Source of the DNA: Tenacibaculum finnmarkense
Lineage (GTDB): Bacteria; Bacteroidota; Bacteroidia; Flavobacteriales; Flavobacteriaceae
Direction of reading: 5' to 3'
NCBI RefSeq assembly: GCF_900239185.1
Contig: NZ_OENA01000023.1
Location: 210,619-270,420, forward strand
DNA: 59,802 bases
The notes under the pieces: generated by a model
The model's database searches: none
What the model was told of the DNA's origin: nothing
Seen by the model: only the letters and a program-made list of their open reading frames with translations
In this document: piece by piece, positions 1 to 9,456 of the stretch
How the letters are laid out: every line of letters starts with the position of its first letter
How positions within the stretch are numbered: the stretch's first letter is position 1
Program-made: the position numbers and the translations under genes

Positions 1-350
1 AGTTTCTGCTGCTAATTCAGTTACTGCTGCGTCTACAATTAATTGTAATGCTGCTGCATCGGTAGGTGCAGGACTTGCTGCTGCTACTGCTGTTTGAATT
101 GCTGCTATTTCAGCAACACTTAAACCTGTATTTGTAACTCCTGCGGCTGTTAATTCAGCTTCTGTTAAAGTTCCATTTCCTGCTGATGTTACTGCTGCTA
201 ATACTGCTGCAGTTTCTACTGCTAATTCAGTTACTGCTGCGTCTACAATTAATTGTAATGCTGCTGCATCGGTAGGTGCAGGACTTGCTGCTGCTACTGC
301 TGTTTGAATTGCTGCTATTTCAGTTGCACTTAAACCTGTATTTGTAACTC
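1..350 (-). pseudogene. Out-of-frame continuation of the Ala-rich repeat protein (partial)
   Basis: On the minus strand this stretch is open to the window edge. It encodes further copies of the roughly 70-residue Ala/Thr-rich repeat that ends the upstream gene at 320-2803, but in a different frame. The repeat core reads AGVTNTGLS, then AAIQTAVAAASPAPTD, then LQLIVDAAVTEL. The frame is lost near 350-360. Relative to the intact copy at 140-180, a 15-bp segment between two TTAACAG repeats is missing and a CA is replaced by TTG, for a net loss of 14 bp. Either the C-terminus of the big protein has been lost, or the shift is an assembly or sequencing error in near-identical repeats close to a contig end. 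The true C-terminus, where a T9SS sorting domain might sit, is outside the window. Confidence 0.6.
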
Positions 351-600
351 CCAACGGCTGTTAAAGTTCCATTTCCTGCTGATGTTACTGCTGCTAATAC
401 TGCTGCAGTTTCAGTTACTGCTGCGTCTACAATTAATTGTAATGCTGCTGTATTAGTAGGTGCAGGACTTGCTGCTGCTACTGCTATTTGAATTGCTGCT
501 ATTTCAGCAACACTTAAACCTGTATTTGTAACTCCTGCTGTCGTTAATTCAGCTTCTGTTAAAGTTCCACTTCCTGATGATGTTACTACTGTTGCTACTG
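1..600 (-). repeat. Tandem 210-bp coding repeats
   Basis: A unit of 210 bp (70 codons) begins at 1 and again at 211. The two copies are nearly identical at the DNA level. The second is shortened to about 196 bp, and a third, more diverged copy starts near 407. Near-identity at synonymous positions suggests recent expansion or gene conversion. The unit length is a multiple of three, as expected for a coding repeat, but the 196-bp copy breaks the frame. Confidence 0.8.
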
Positions 601-2803
601 CTAAAACCTTATCTACAATTACTTGTATTTTTAATAAAGTATTTACATTTGCACCTTCTACTGCATCTATTGCTGCATTTACTTCTGCTAAATTTGCTGA
701 AGTAACCCCTATAACACCTGCTGCTGTATAATTTGCTTCAGTTGGTACTGAATTTGTATTATTTTCTGCATAATCTTCAATAATTTTTATTGCTAAAACC
801 TTATCTACAACTGCTTGTACTTCTGATAAAGTATCTACATCTATACCCTCTACTGCATCTATTGCTGCATTTATTTCTGCTAAATTTGCTGGAACAACTC
901 CTATTACTCCTGCCGATATATAATTAGCTACAGTTGGTGCTATATTTGCATTATTTTCTGCATAATTTTCAATAATAACCAATACTTGAACTGCATCTAT
1001 CATTGCTTGAACCTCTGCTAAAGTTGCAGGATTAGAAAATTCACTTGGATTTCCATCAATATAATTTTGGTATTTTTCTTCATTAGCTACAACTACATCA
1101 GTTATTCCTGGAATTGTACTTAATAAAGTTGTTATAATAACAGAATTTACTACATCAGGACTATCTGCTTCTTTTCCTATTTGACTAAAAGCATTGTTAG
1201 TACCTAATAAACCACAGGTTACTATTGTTGACAACCTACCTGTAGTACCTGTTCTAAATTCAGGAATAACAGTAGTATGAGCAATATCTTCAAAAGTACC
1301 ATCAGCTTTACCTATATATACTGTAATACCATTTTTAGTATCACCAAGGTTGTCGTAAGTTGCTACAAAATCTGCAATACCATCACTTGTTACATCTTCA
1401 AAGAAAGACATCTCATTATTTCTACTATTTGCAAACCTACCTATTTCTCCTTGTGGTAAATTTATAATAGTAGTTATTATTGCAGTAGTAGAAAATGTAC
1501 CTGTACCACTTCCTTTAAAATACAAAATTTGAGCTGTTCCGTTAAGAGCTTCAGCATGCATATAATCTAATACACCATCACCATCCATGTCAATTAACTG
1601 TGAATATCTATCTTCACCACTACCTACAGAATTAGATGAGCCTGAATCGTATAAGACTCCGTTATAATCTGCTGTAGAATTAAACCCACCATCACCTATT
1701 CCGAAATATACTTGTATCTTTAAATTAGAAGTACTTACTAAATCGGCAATGCCATCATTATTTACATCTCCTATAAAATGATCTTCTCCACCGTCTACAC
1801 CCGAAGTATTACCTGTATTATTATCCGTTATAGTTGAACTTATTTTAGAAAGATTAAAAGTACCATCTCCGTTTCCTAAAAAGGTATGTACTTGATTGTT
1901 GTTACCTGAAAATATATAATCAATTTTTTTATCATTATTGGTATCTGCCATCCAGCCTTGTTCTGCGTTTGATAAACCTGTAAAAGTACCACTTCCAACT
2001 GACTCCATACTCACAGTAGTCTTAGGTGATTGGTCAAAAGTATTATCTCTATTATTCAACCATACATAAATACTATTATTATTTTCAGTTACAGAAACAA
2101 TATCTTTATAGCCATCACCATCTGCATCTTTAAAAAAGGTTTGTGAATACCCATCGTCTCCAAACATTTCTGTACCTTCATTATTACGAATAGTAAAAGT
2201 GTTTGGTACAATTTTAGTCGGAGAAAAAGTACCGTCATTGTTAGAAACCCAAGCAGCAACCTCAATATTCTTAGGAGTACCTAAGAATACATCATCACCA
2301 TCATTTCCTACAAAAAATGCTGCAGGAGTTACGCTTGTTGGCACTATTACAGGTGGTAAGGCTAAAGATTCAATATTCGTTGCAGATTTTGCTGCTACTT
2401 GATTTAAATCTCTTGAATTACGTTTAACGCCAATAATATTCTTATCGTAACCTGAGTGTTTTGACGCACCCCACATAATAGCATTACCGTCTGAAGTTAC
2501 ATAAGTATTTGCAACTGTTTCATCCATTGATATTCCGTATTTAAAATATAAAGAATTAGGATTTCCTTTTTTAATCGCTGTAGCACCAAAAGAAGCATTA
2601 GCATCTAATCGAAAAATTGAAAGTTCTGATGATAAATCAATAGTGGTTTCGTTTACCCCTGTTTCAGTATCATTGGTATTGATCACCTTAGTCGGTAACC
2701 TCATTATAGAAGTGGCTCCTACCACTCCCGCGAATAATGATTGCCCCCCTAAAAAGAGCGTAACCACAAATGTTCGTGTATATAAAAATAATTGTTTTTT
2801 CAT
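320..2803 (-). CDS. Secreted FG-GAP/VCBS repeat protein with Ala-rich C-terminal repeats, frameshifted
   Basis: The 827-residue frame starts with a signal peptide (Lys residues, then a hydrophobic stretch to about residue 27), so the product is probably exported. Residues about 150-530 hold at least five FG-GAP/VCBS-type units with Ca-binding-like acidic loops (DADGDGYKD, DTNNDKKID, DVNNDGIAD, DMDGDGVLD, DVTSDGIAD), as in integrin-like beta-propellers. From about residue 560 there are two other repeat families: units containing YAENN..PT..NY..AGVIGV..ANLAE.NAAIDAVEG, then 70-residue units rich in Ala and Thr. The last 15 residues (AVGSYKYRFKCN and neighbours) come from a frameshift; the repeats continue in another frame to the window edge. 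A cell-surface or adhesin-like role is inferred from architecture only. The ATG at 2803 follows an A/T-rich leader with no Shine-Dalgarno, as is normal in this phylum. Confidence 0.8.
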   Translation of the reverse strand: MKKQLFLYTRTFVVTLFLGGQSLFAGVVGATSIMRLPTKVINTNDTETGVNETTIDLSSELSIFRLDANASFGATAIKKGNPNSLYFKYGISMDETVANTYVTSDGNAIMWGASKHSGYDKNIIGVKRNSRDLNQVAAKSATNIESLALPPVIVPTSVTPAAFFVGNDGDDVFLGTPKNIEVAAWVSNNDGTFSPTKIVPNTFTIRNNEGTEMFGDDGYSQTFFKDADGDGYKDIVSVTENNNSIYVWLNNRDNTFDQSPKTTVSMESVGSGTFTGLSNAEQGWMADTNNDKKIDYIFSGNNNQVHTFLGNGDGTFNLSKISSTITDNNTGNTSGVDGGEDHFIGDVNNDGIADLVSTSNLKIQVYFGIGDGGFNSTADYNGVLYDSGSSNSVGSGEDRYSQLIDMDGDGVLDYMHAEALNGTAQILYFKGSGTGTFSTTAIITTIINLPQGEIGRFANSRNNEMSFFEDVTSDGIADFVATYDNLGDTKNGITVYIGKADGTFEDIAHTTVIPEFRTGTTGRLSTIVTCGLLGTNNAFSQIGKEADSPDVVNSVIITTLLSTIPGITDVVVANEEKYQNYIDGNPSEFSNPATLAEVQAMIDAVQVLVIIENYAENNANIAPTVANYISAGVIGVVPANLAEINAAIDAVEGIDVDTLSEVQAVVDKVLAIKIIEDYAENNTNSVPTEANYTAAGVIGVTSANLAEVNAAIDAVEGANVNTLLKIQVIVDKVLAVATVVTSSGSGTLTEAELTTAGVTNTGLSVAEIAAIQIAVAAASPAPTNTAALQLIVDAAVTETAAVLAAVTSAGNGTLTAVGSYKYRFKCN

Positions 2804-4474
2804 AATGTTATAAATTTAAACCTATAGACATAGTTTTAAGTATTTTGATAAAAAAAATGTTATTTAATAATTAATTAAATTATGTTGTCTTAATAGACAA
2901 AAGAGTACTTAGTATCTTATACTATTGTAGCTCTAAAACATTGAATTATTTTCTTAAACAATTCAATGTCTATTTTTTGAAACATGCAAAACGGGGTTTT
3001 TCTCATACTTTTATTTATTTATTTATTAAGATGAATGAATTGGTATACTTATTGGTTTATATTATCTGGTTGTTCATTTTCAATTTAGTTTTAAGAAACA
3101 ATAGAATGTATTTCTCACAAAAGCTTCATTTCTTAAAACAAGAAAAAACCAAATAAATAACGACAGTTCCCTTGCTAGTTAAAAAACTAAGTAAAGAAAC
3201 AATTAGCTAAGTAAATTAGTTAATCTTGGTCTATATAAAACGTAAAAAGAAGATGACAAACACCAAAAACTACGGCGTTATTATTATTTTTTTAAACAAA
3301 AAAAAGTCATAAACACCAAAGAATAACTACAAGTAAGCTTCTTTCGAAAATAGTTACTCATTGTTATTGGTAATTTAAAACCTTTATTAACCTCAGTAAT
3401 AACTACTGAAACCATCCTGTTAATTTGGTGAAGAAAAATATTATTAGTACATTGCGTAGAATTTGCTATTAAAATAGCATTTTGTCTTTTCATAAAAGCA
3501 CAATAGCTTCTTATGAATTTAAAAGGAAGTACTATTTTTAGAAAAATAATACGAAGATATTTAAACATAATGATTGATTTTTTTAAATTAATTATTACCC
3601 AACCCTGCTCTTGTGTGCTCGCCAAAGTTTTACAATTGCAGGGTTTTATTTACTAATTTTAGTATTCAAATATTTTTCATTTTAAAGAAGTGTGTTATAT
3701 CGTTGTGGTAAACAAGTAATTCCTACTAAAACAGTAGGCTTTTTTTTCCAAAAAAAGAAGTACTTAAAACAGACAACTTTATACAGTTATATGTATATAT
3801 CATAATCAGGGGGGGTTAAATTAACAACATAATCTTGTACATAACAAGAACTAATTTATTATAATTTCTACAGCGGTAACTTACACCTACTGGGGAGTAT
3901 TTTTAGTTTATGAGTGAAGGTATTTATCATATTTAACTTTTTTTAACTTTTTCTTAGTGCAATATAATAAAACATAATTTTCTTAATTTAAATTTGCTTA
4001 TGAAAATTAAATTTAGTCAGTGTTTTTAAGGGTTTGTCCCTATTTATTTTTTTTTTAATTTTACTATTTTTTTAATTAAAAAATGAAATTAAAAAAAATT
4101 TCACAACACTAAAACACGTCAAAAAAAGCATAAAACACGTTCGGTCAATTTATTTAAACAACTCTAAACACTATTTTAATTATTTGAAAAACAATTAATT
4201 AACATAAAATTAACCATTACTTGTTTTCATTTTAAATTTTAAGATCCTGTTTAAATTTTATTTTAAAAAAAACTGTAACATAAAAAAAGCAATAGAATTA
4301 GTTAACGAAATTTTAGTTCAATTTCGCATCCTGATTTACCCTTTCTTTTGCATGCGATACTGAAATAAATTCAGCATGACGTTTACATAAAAAATTATCG
4401 AACTGACAGTTTATTTAATTTTTAAACAAACTCTTATGTAATTCCTTTTTTTATGATAAACATTCTAAAAACAC
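2804..4474. other. Long AT-rich intergenic region, no convincing gene
   Basis: About 1.67 kb lies between the VCBS protein and recQ. It holds runs of A/T, an 8-bp inverted repeat (AACCCTGC at 3601-3608 with GCAGGGTT at 3638-3645), two copies of AAAACACGT near 4110-4140, and a MITE-like element at 4243-4433. One minus-strand frame, 94 codons from the ATG at about 3571 down to 3284, begins MFKYLRIIFLKIV and has two hydrophobic stretches. It has no recognisable family and may be spurious. No tRNA, CRISPR or other structured RNA was recognised. Confidence 0.5.
4243..4433. repeat. MITE-like element with GATCCTGTTTAAA ends
   Basis: The left end reads GATCCTGTTTAAATTTTA. The right end, read on the minus strand, is GAGTTTGTTTAAAAATTAAA, giving imperfect terminal inverted repeats around about 190 bp with no ORF. 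Inside is a hairpin, CTGAAATAAATTCAG, at about 4360-4375, and near the right end TCGAACTGACAGT, which recurs in the element at 39871-40168. The 59711 element has the same left end. It is probably a non-autonomous element, or the decayed ends of an insertion sequence. No clear target-site duplication is visible. Confidence 0.5.
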
Positions 4475-6589
4475 CTACCCATTTTTTTGCAAAATACTAA
4501 GCCCAATTCGTATTTGTTCATACGGAACTTTTTCGCCTAAAAATTCAAAATAAGGTTTTAAAGTTTGTTCATTTTTTAAAACTTTTTTGGCATTTGCTAT
4601 TAACTTTACAGTATCGGCAGTTATAAATTTTTGCAAATCAATCTCTTTTCCTTCCAAATATAATTTTGATAAATGAGAAAATATTGTTTGGGCTTTTAGG
4701 TTTCTTTTTTCTGCTATTTCATCAATTGTAAAACCTTCTTTGTATAATTTATAGGTTTCTAAAGTCGTATCTTTTTTACCTTGTTTTTTATCTTTTATAA
4801 ATTTTTTAATTTCGTCCATAAACTCACCTCCGTACACTTCTAATTTTCTGTTTCCAACACCACTAATGGCTAAAAATGCCGAATCTGTTTGCGGACGTTC
4901 GTTTTCTAAGGCTCGTAATGTAGCATCACTAAAAACTAAGTATGCAGGAATATCTTCTTCTTTTGAAATGCGATAACGCAATTTTTTTAACGCTTCAAAC
5001 AAGCTGCCTGTAGCTGTTTTTGCAGTTGATTTTTTACCTTTTACTCCTGGTGTTTTTTCCTCTTTCTTAAATTCGACAGGCGTTGTTAATTGCACTTTTT
5101 GACCATCAAAAAGTACTTTTTTTGAAAATTCTGTTAACTGTAAGCTATTCTTTAAGTGAAAAGCAATTCGGCAATATCCTTGATTTATCAACTGAATAAT
5201 ATAATGTTGCCAATGTTGCCACGAAATATCATTTCCGATGCCGTAAGTTTTTAAAGTTTGATAATTCTTATCAAAAACATTGGCGTTTTTTGCGCCTCTA
5301 AGCACGTCAATTACAGTTCCCATTCCTTCTTTTTCTCGCAATCTATAAATTGCCGAAAGCGCTTTTTGAGCGATAATAGTTCCATCAAAAAACTGAACTG
5401 GATTTTTACAAACATCACAATTTCCACAATTTTTCTCGATTAATTCACCAAAATAACTCAGTAAAATTTTTCGTCGGCAAACCGTTGCTTCCGAAAACTG
5501 TTTCATGCGGTCTAATTTTGCCGTTTCCACTTCCTGATTGCTACTATTTGCAATAAATTGACGCAGCTGAATTACATCGGCATAACTATGAAAAAGCAAG
5601 GCTTGAGCAGGCAAACCATCTCTTCCTGCACGTCCTATTTCTTGATAATATCCTTCAATATTTTTGGGCATATTATAATGAATTACCCAACGCACATTCG
5701 ATTTGTCAATTCCCATTCCAAAGGCGACCGTTGCACAAATAATTTGGACTTCATCTTTAATAAAATCTTCCTGATTTTTTGCACGTTCTTCAAAAGTTAA
5801 ACCTGCATGATACGCTTTTGCATTGATATTATTTATCTTTAATTTACTAGCCAATTGCTCTGTAGCCTTTCTGCTTAAACAATAAATAATCCCCGAATCG
5901 TTGGGTTTTTGCTTGATAAATTTAAGTATTTTCTGCACCCTATCATTTGCCGGGCGCACCTCTAAACTGATATTTTCTCGATTAAAAGAACTCACATATT
6001 TAGTCGCATTTGGCACTGATAATTGCGTTAAAATATCTTCCTGAGTCGCTTTATCAGCAGTTGCCGTTAGGGCGATAATTGGTGTATTTGGCAAGGTTTT
6101 TTTCAAGAAAGATAACTGCTTATAAGACGGTCTAAAATCGTGTCCCCAAGAAGAAATACAATGCGCTTCATCAATAGCAATGCAACTTATATATTTTTCA
6201 TTTAATACATTTTGAAGCAATGACAAACTCTCTGGAGCTACATAAACAAGCTTTACTTTTTTGTTAATAATAGCATCAAAAACCGCTTCTTGCTCCTCCG
6301 ATGATTGACTACTATTATAATAAGTTGCCGTAATTCCATTAGCTTTTAGGCTATCAACCTGGTCTTTCATTAACGCAATTAAGGGCGAAATAACCAAGGT
6401 AATTCCATCAAAAAATAAGGATGGTAACTGAAAACAAATAGATTTCCCACCTCCTGTTGGCATAATTACCAGCGTATCTTTTTTAGCTAAAACATTTTCA
6501 ATAATTGTTTTTTGCTCTAATCGAAAACTGTCATATCCAAAATTTTCTTTTAATTTTACGAGTAAGTCTTGTTCTGTTAGCTGTATCAT
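4475..6589 (-). CDS. recQ: ATP-dependent DNA helicase RecQ
   Basis: A 704-residue superfamily 2 helicase that unwinds DNA 3' to 5' in recombination and fork repair. Visible motifs in order are Walker A PTGGGKS (residues 44-50), the DEAH box at 140-143 within AIDEAHCISSWGHDFRPSY, the motif VI region YQEIGRAGRDG, the RecQ-C-terminal zinc cysteines (CRRKILLSYFGE, then CGNCDVC), an HRDC domain (YLVFSDATLRALE) around 540-600, and a C-terminal helix-turn-helix-like tail (FTIDEIAEKRNLKAQTI). Length and order fit full-length bacterial RecQ. It stands alone: trpA, upstream on the same strand, is separated by 222 bp containing a repeat element. Confidence 0.95.
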   Translation of the reverse strand: MIQLTEQDLLVKLKENFGYDSFRLEQKTIIENVLAKKDTLVIMPTGGGKSICFQLPSLFFDGITLVISPLIALMKDQVDSLKANGITATYYNSSQSSEEQEAVFDAIINKKVKLVYVAPESLSLLQNVLNEKYISCIAIDEAHCISSWGHDFRPSYKQLSFLKKTLPNTPIIALTATADKATQEDILTQLSVPNATKYVSSFNRENISLEVRPANDRVQKILKFIKQKPNDSGIIYCLSRKATEQLASKLKINNINAKAYHAGLTFEERAKNQEDFIKDEVQIICATVAFGMGIDKSNVRWVIHYNMPKNIEGYYQEIGRAGRDGLPAQALLFHSYADVIQLRQFIANSSNQEVETAKLDRMKQFSEATVCRRKILLSYFGELIEKNCGNCDVCKNPVQFFDGTIIAQKALSAIYRLREKEGMGTVIDVLRGAKNANVFDKNYQTLKTYGIGNDISWQHWQHYIIQLINQGYCRIAFHLKNSLQLTEFSKKVLFDGQKVQLTTPVEFKKEEKTPGVKGKKSTAKTATGSLFEALKKLRYRISKEEDIPAYLVFSDATLRALENERPQTDSAFLAISGVGNRKLEVYGGEFMDEIKKFIKDKKQGKKDTTLETYKLYKEGFTIDEIAEKRNLKAQTIFSHLSKLYLEGKEIDLQKFITADTVKLIANAKKVLKNEQTLKPYFEFLGEKVPYEQIRIGLSILQKNG

Positions 6590-6663
6590 TTTACAAAAAT
6601 AATCATAAAAAAAAACGTAGAAATTAAATTCTACGTTTCTTTTAACTGGTTATTTAAAATATT

Positions 6664-6755
6664 TTGAAGCTATTTCCCGCTTTCCGCACTCGCTTTTTTT
6701 ATTTTTTAAAAAGAAAAATAAAACAGCCCTCAAACAATTGCTTCAATCGGGGCTA
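6664..6755 (-). ncRNA. Flavo-1-like structured repeat
   Basis: Read on the minus strand the element runs from TAGCCCCGATTGAAGCAATT, through a U/A hairpin, to GCGAGTGCGGAAAGCGGGAA and then ATAGCTTC. The element at 40413-40501 is a close homologue in the opposite orientation, and 12064-12141 is a more distant one. The layout resembles my memory of the Rfam Flavo-1 motif of flavobacteria; this is not verified. It lies just downstream of trpA on the same strand and so could be in the 3' UTR of the trp transcript. Confidence 0.5.
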
Positions 6756-6811
6756 AACATTTTTACAATAGTATTTGCAAAGTATTAAAACAGATTGCAT
6801 CTTTATAAAAA

Positions 6812-7579
6812 TTAAGCATTAATAACAGTACTAACAAAATTAGAAATACCTGCAACACCATTTTTATCTAAATCTTTAATAAAAGCAGAACCAATTATTG
6901 CTCCATCGGCGTGTTTACAAGCAGTTGTAAATGTTTTGTTATCAGAAATACCAAAACCAACCACTAATTTACTTTTTAAATTCATTGCTTCAATTCGCTT
7001 AAAGTAATCAATTTGCTCGGTTGATATTTCTCCTTTTGCTCCTGTAATAGATGCCGAAGCAACTACATAAATAAACGCATCTGTAAGTGCATCAATTTTT
7101 CGAATACGTTCTTCCGATGTGTGTGGTGTAATTAAAAACACGTTAGTAATTCCGTATTTTTCGAATAATGCTTTATAATGATTTTCATATTCAATCATTG
7201 GTAAATCAGGAAAAATAACAGTTTTCATACCGCAATCTTGTACTGCTTGACAAAATTTATCTTCGCCATATTTAATAAGCTGATTCAAATATCCCATTAA
7301 AACTAATGGCGTTTTATTGGTATCTTTAACTGATTTTAGTTGCTCAAAAACAACATCTAAATTCATTCCATTTTGCAAAGCTCTATGACTACTATCTTGT
7401 ATCGTAGTACCATCGGCTAAAGGATCTGAATAAGGTAAACCAACTTCTATAAAATCGACACCATTTTCACTTAAATCGTGTATAATTTTGGTGGTATCAT
7501 CTAACTTCGGAAAACCTGCTGTAAAAAATATAGAAAGTAAATTCTTCTTTTCTTGAAATATTTCTTTTAATAATTTCAT
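6812..7579 (-). CDS. trpA: Tryptophan synthase alpha subunit
   Basis: A 255-residue TIM-barrel enzyme. It cleaves indole-3-glycerol phosphate to indole and glyceraldehyde 3-phosphate, passing indole to TrpB. The catalytic pair is visible: Glu45 in DFIEVGLPYSDPLADG and Asp56 in the same segment. The phosphate-binding GFGIS and GSAFI segments lie near the C-terminus. It is the last gene of the trp operon, 4 bp downstream of trpB, and so probably translationally coupled. Length is slightly short for the family but complete. Confidence 0.96.
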   Translation of the reverse strand: MKLLKEIFQEKKNLLSIFFTAGFPKLDDTTKIIHDLSENGVDFIEVGLPYSDPLADGTTIQDSSHRALQNGMNLDVVFEQLKSVKDTNKTPLVLMGYLNQLIKYGEDKFCQAVQDCGMKTVIFPDLPMIEYENHYKALFEKYGITNVFLITPHTSEERIRKIDALTDAFIYVVASASITGAKGEISTEQIDYFKRIEAMNLKSKLVVGFGISDNKTFTTACKHADGAIIGSAFIKDLDKNGVAGISNFVSTVINA

Positions 7580-7583
7580 GGCT

Positions 7584-8762
7584 TTATTCTTTTAAATGCT
7601 TCATATACGTTTCTAAATCTTTATCTCCTCTTCCAGATAAATTTACGACAACTACTTGGTCTTTTTTCAAATCCATTTTAGGTAAAACTGCCAAAGCGTG
7701 CGCGCTTTCTAAAGCAGGAATAATTCCTTCTAATTTGGTTAATTCAAAAGCAGCTGCTAAAGCTTCATCATCTGTTGCATTCAAAAATTCGGCACGCTTA
7801 GTTTCATGTAAAAACGCATGTAACGGACCTACTCCTGGATAATCTAATCCTGCAGAAATAGAATATGGCTCTGTAATTTGTCCGTATTGATCTTGCATTA
7901 AAATAGTTTTACTTCCGTGAATTACACCAACCTGCCCTAATTGAGACGTTGCTGCACTTTCACCAGAATCAACTCCTAAACCACCAGCTTCTACTGCTAC
8001 TAAACCAACTTCTTCATCTTCTAAATAATGATAAAAAGCACCCGCAGCATTACTACCACCTCCAACACAAGCAATAATTGTATCAGGGTTTTCTTTTCCT
8101 GTTTTTTCTTTTAGTTGCCATTTCATTTCTTCTGAAATAATAGCTTGTAAACGTGCTACCATATCAGGATACGGAGCAGGACCAACCACAGAACCAATTA
8201 AATAGTAACTATCTGGATGCTGAATCCAATAACGAATTGCTTCGTTTGTAGCATCTTTTAAGGTTTTACTTCCACTTAATGCAGGCACAACTTTAGCTCC
8301 TAACATTTTCATTCTCGCAACATTGGGCGCTTGCCTTGCAATGTCTTTTTCACCCATAAAAACAATACACTCTAAACCCATTAAAGCACAAACTGTAGCC
8401 GTTGCAACACCATGTTGCCCTGCTCCTGTTTCGGCTATAATTTTTGTTTTCCCTAGCTTTTTAGCTATTAAAATCTGCCCAACAGTATTGTTTACTTTAT
8501 GTGCTCCTGTATGATTTAAATCTTCCCGTTTTAAATAAATAGTAGCGCCATATTTTTCTGATAATCTTTCTGCCAAATACAACGGAGTAGGACGTCCAAC
8601 ATAGTCTTTTAACAATGCTTTGTATTGTTCTTGAAACTCTTTAGATTCGATAATTTTAATATAATTATCTTCTAATTCTTGTACGTTTGGATGTAATAAT
8701 TCAGGAATAAATGCACCACCGAATTGCCCGTAATATCCTTCTTTAGTTGGTTGATATTTCAT
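7584..8762 (-). CDS. trpB: Tryptophan synthase beta subunit
   Basis: A 392-residue PLP enzyme that joins indole and serine to make tryptophan. The PLP lysine is Lys89 in [11 protein letters not shown]. The PLP phosphate loop GGGSNA lies near residue 235, and the C-terminal SGRGDKD motif is present. Length and motifs match the TrpB1 type that pairs with TrpA. It is 29 bp downstream of trpF and 4 bp upstream of trpA. Confidence 0.97.
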   Translation of the reverse strand: MKYQPTKEGYYGQFGGAFIPELLHPNVQELEDNYIKIIESKEFQEQYKALLKDYVGRPTPLYLAERLSEKYGATIYLKREDLNHTGAHKVNNTVGQILIAKKLGKTKIIAETGAGQHGVATATVCALMGLECIVFMGEKDIARQAPNVARMKMLGAKVVPALSGSKTLKDATNEAIRYWIQHPDSYYLIGSVVGPAPYPDMVARLQAIISEEMKWQLKEKTGKENPDTIIACVGGGSNAAGAFYHYLEDEEVGLVAVEAGGLGVDSGESAATSQLGQVGVIHGSKTILMQDQYGQITEPYSISAGLDYPGVGPLHAFLHETKRAEFLNATDDEALAAAFELTKLEGIIPALESAHALAVLPKMDLKKDQVVVVNLSGRGDKDLETYMKHLKE

Positions 8763-8791
8763 TTTTTATCTATTTAGTATTCCTCACGGGT

Positions 8792-9454
8792 TTAAAAAAC
8801 ATTGAGGTCTTTTTTAAATTTTGTTATATCTTTTACTGATTTTAAACCAGCTTCAATTTCAAATTTACTATTTACATCTAAAGCATAAATAGGTAAATTC
8901 AATGCTCGTAATTTTTTAATTTCTGATACTTCTTCTAACCCAATTCCTCCACTTAAAAAAAATGGTTTTGTTAAATTATATTTTTGAAGTACAGACCAAT
9001 CAAAAGTAATTCCATTTCCGCCACGTTCTTTTCCTTTAGTATCGAACAAAAAGAAATCAACTAAGGCTTCGTAGGGTTTTAAAACTTCAAAATCGAAACT
9101 ATCTTTAATACCAAAAACTTTTACAATTTCGGGTGTTTTATATTTTAAATGCGGCTTTTTATCAGCAATACTTTCGGTAAATATCGTTTTTAATTTCGCA
9201 ATATATGCTGGAGATTCATCGCCATGTAATTGCAGCATATTTAAACCGTATTCTTCCGTTAATGAAACTACAATTTCAGGAATTTCATTCACAAAAACAC
9301 CTGCTTTTTTTATCTCCTTAGGTAAATCGGGAATAATTCCTTCAAAATTTCTTGTTGATTTTTCGTAAAAAATAAATCCTAAATAATCAGGCTGCAATGC
9401 GGCAACTTCTTGGATATTTTGTACGTATTTCATTCCACAAACTTTCAGTTTCAT
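8792..9454 (-). CDS. trpF: Phosphoribosylanthranilate isomerase
   Basis: A 220-residue TIM barrel that performs the Amadori rearrangement of N-(5-phosphoribosyl)anthranilate. The N-terminal VCGMK carries the catalytic Cys7, and FLFDTKGKERGGNG holds the catalytic Asp region. The C-terminal LSGGIG and ALDVNSKFE segments bind phosphate. It is a separate gene rather than a trpC-F fusion and starts 2 bp after the trpC stop, indicating tight coupling. Confidence 0.95.
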   Translation of the reverse strand: MKLKVCGMKYVQNIQEVAALQPDYLGFIFYEKSTRNFEGIIPDLPKEIKKAGVFVNEIPEIVVSLTEEYGLNMLQLHGDESPAYIAKLKTIFTESIADKKPHLKYKTPEIVKVFGIKDSFDFEVLKPYEALVDFFLFDTKGKERGGNGITFDWSVLQKYNLTKPFFLSGGIGLEEVSEIKKLRALNLPIYALDVNSKFEIEAGLKSVKDITKFKKDLNVF

Positions 9455-9456
9455 AC

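Noticed and set aside
2941..3156. 71-codon plus-strand frame with a TTG start
   Set aside because: It has low-complexity composition, no family, no promoter box and a weak start. The internal ATG version would be only about 41 residues with one hydrophobic stretch.
3284..3625. Minus-strand frame of 113 codons (94 from the better ATG)
   Set aside because: No recognisable family or supporting neighbour. It is noted within the intergenic entry rather than called as a gene.
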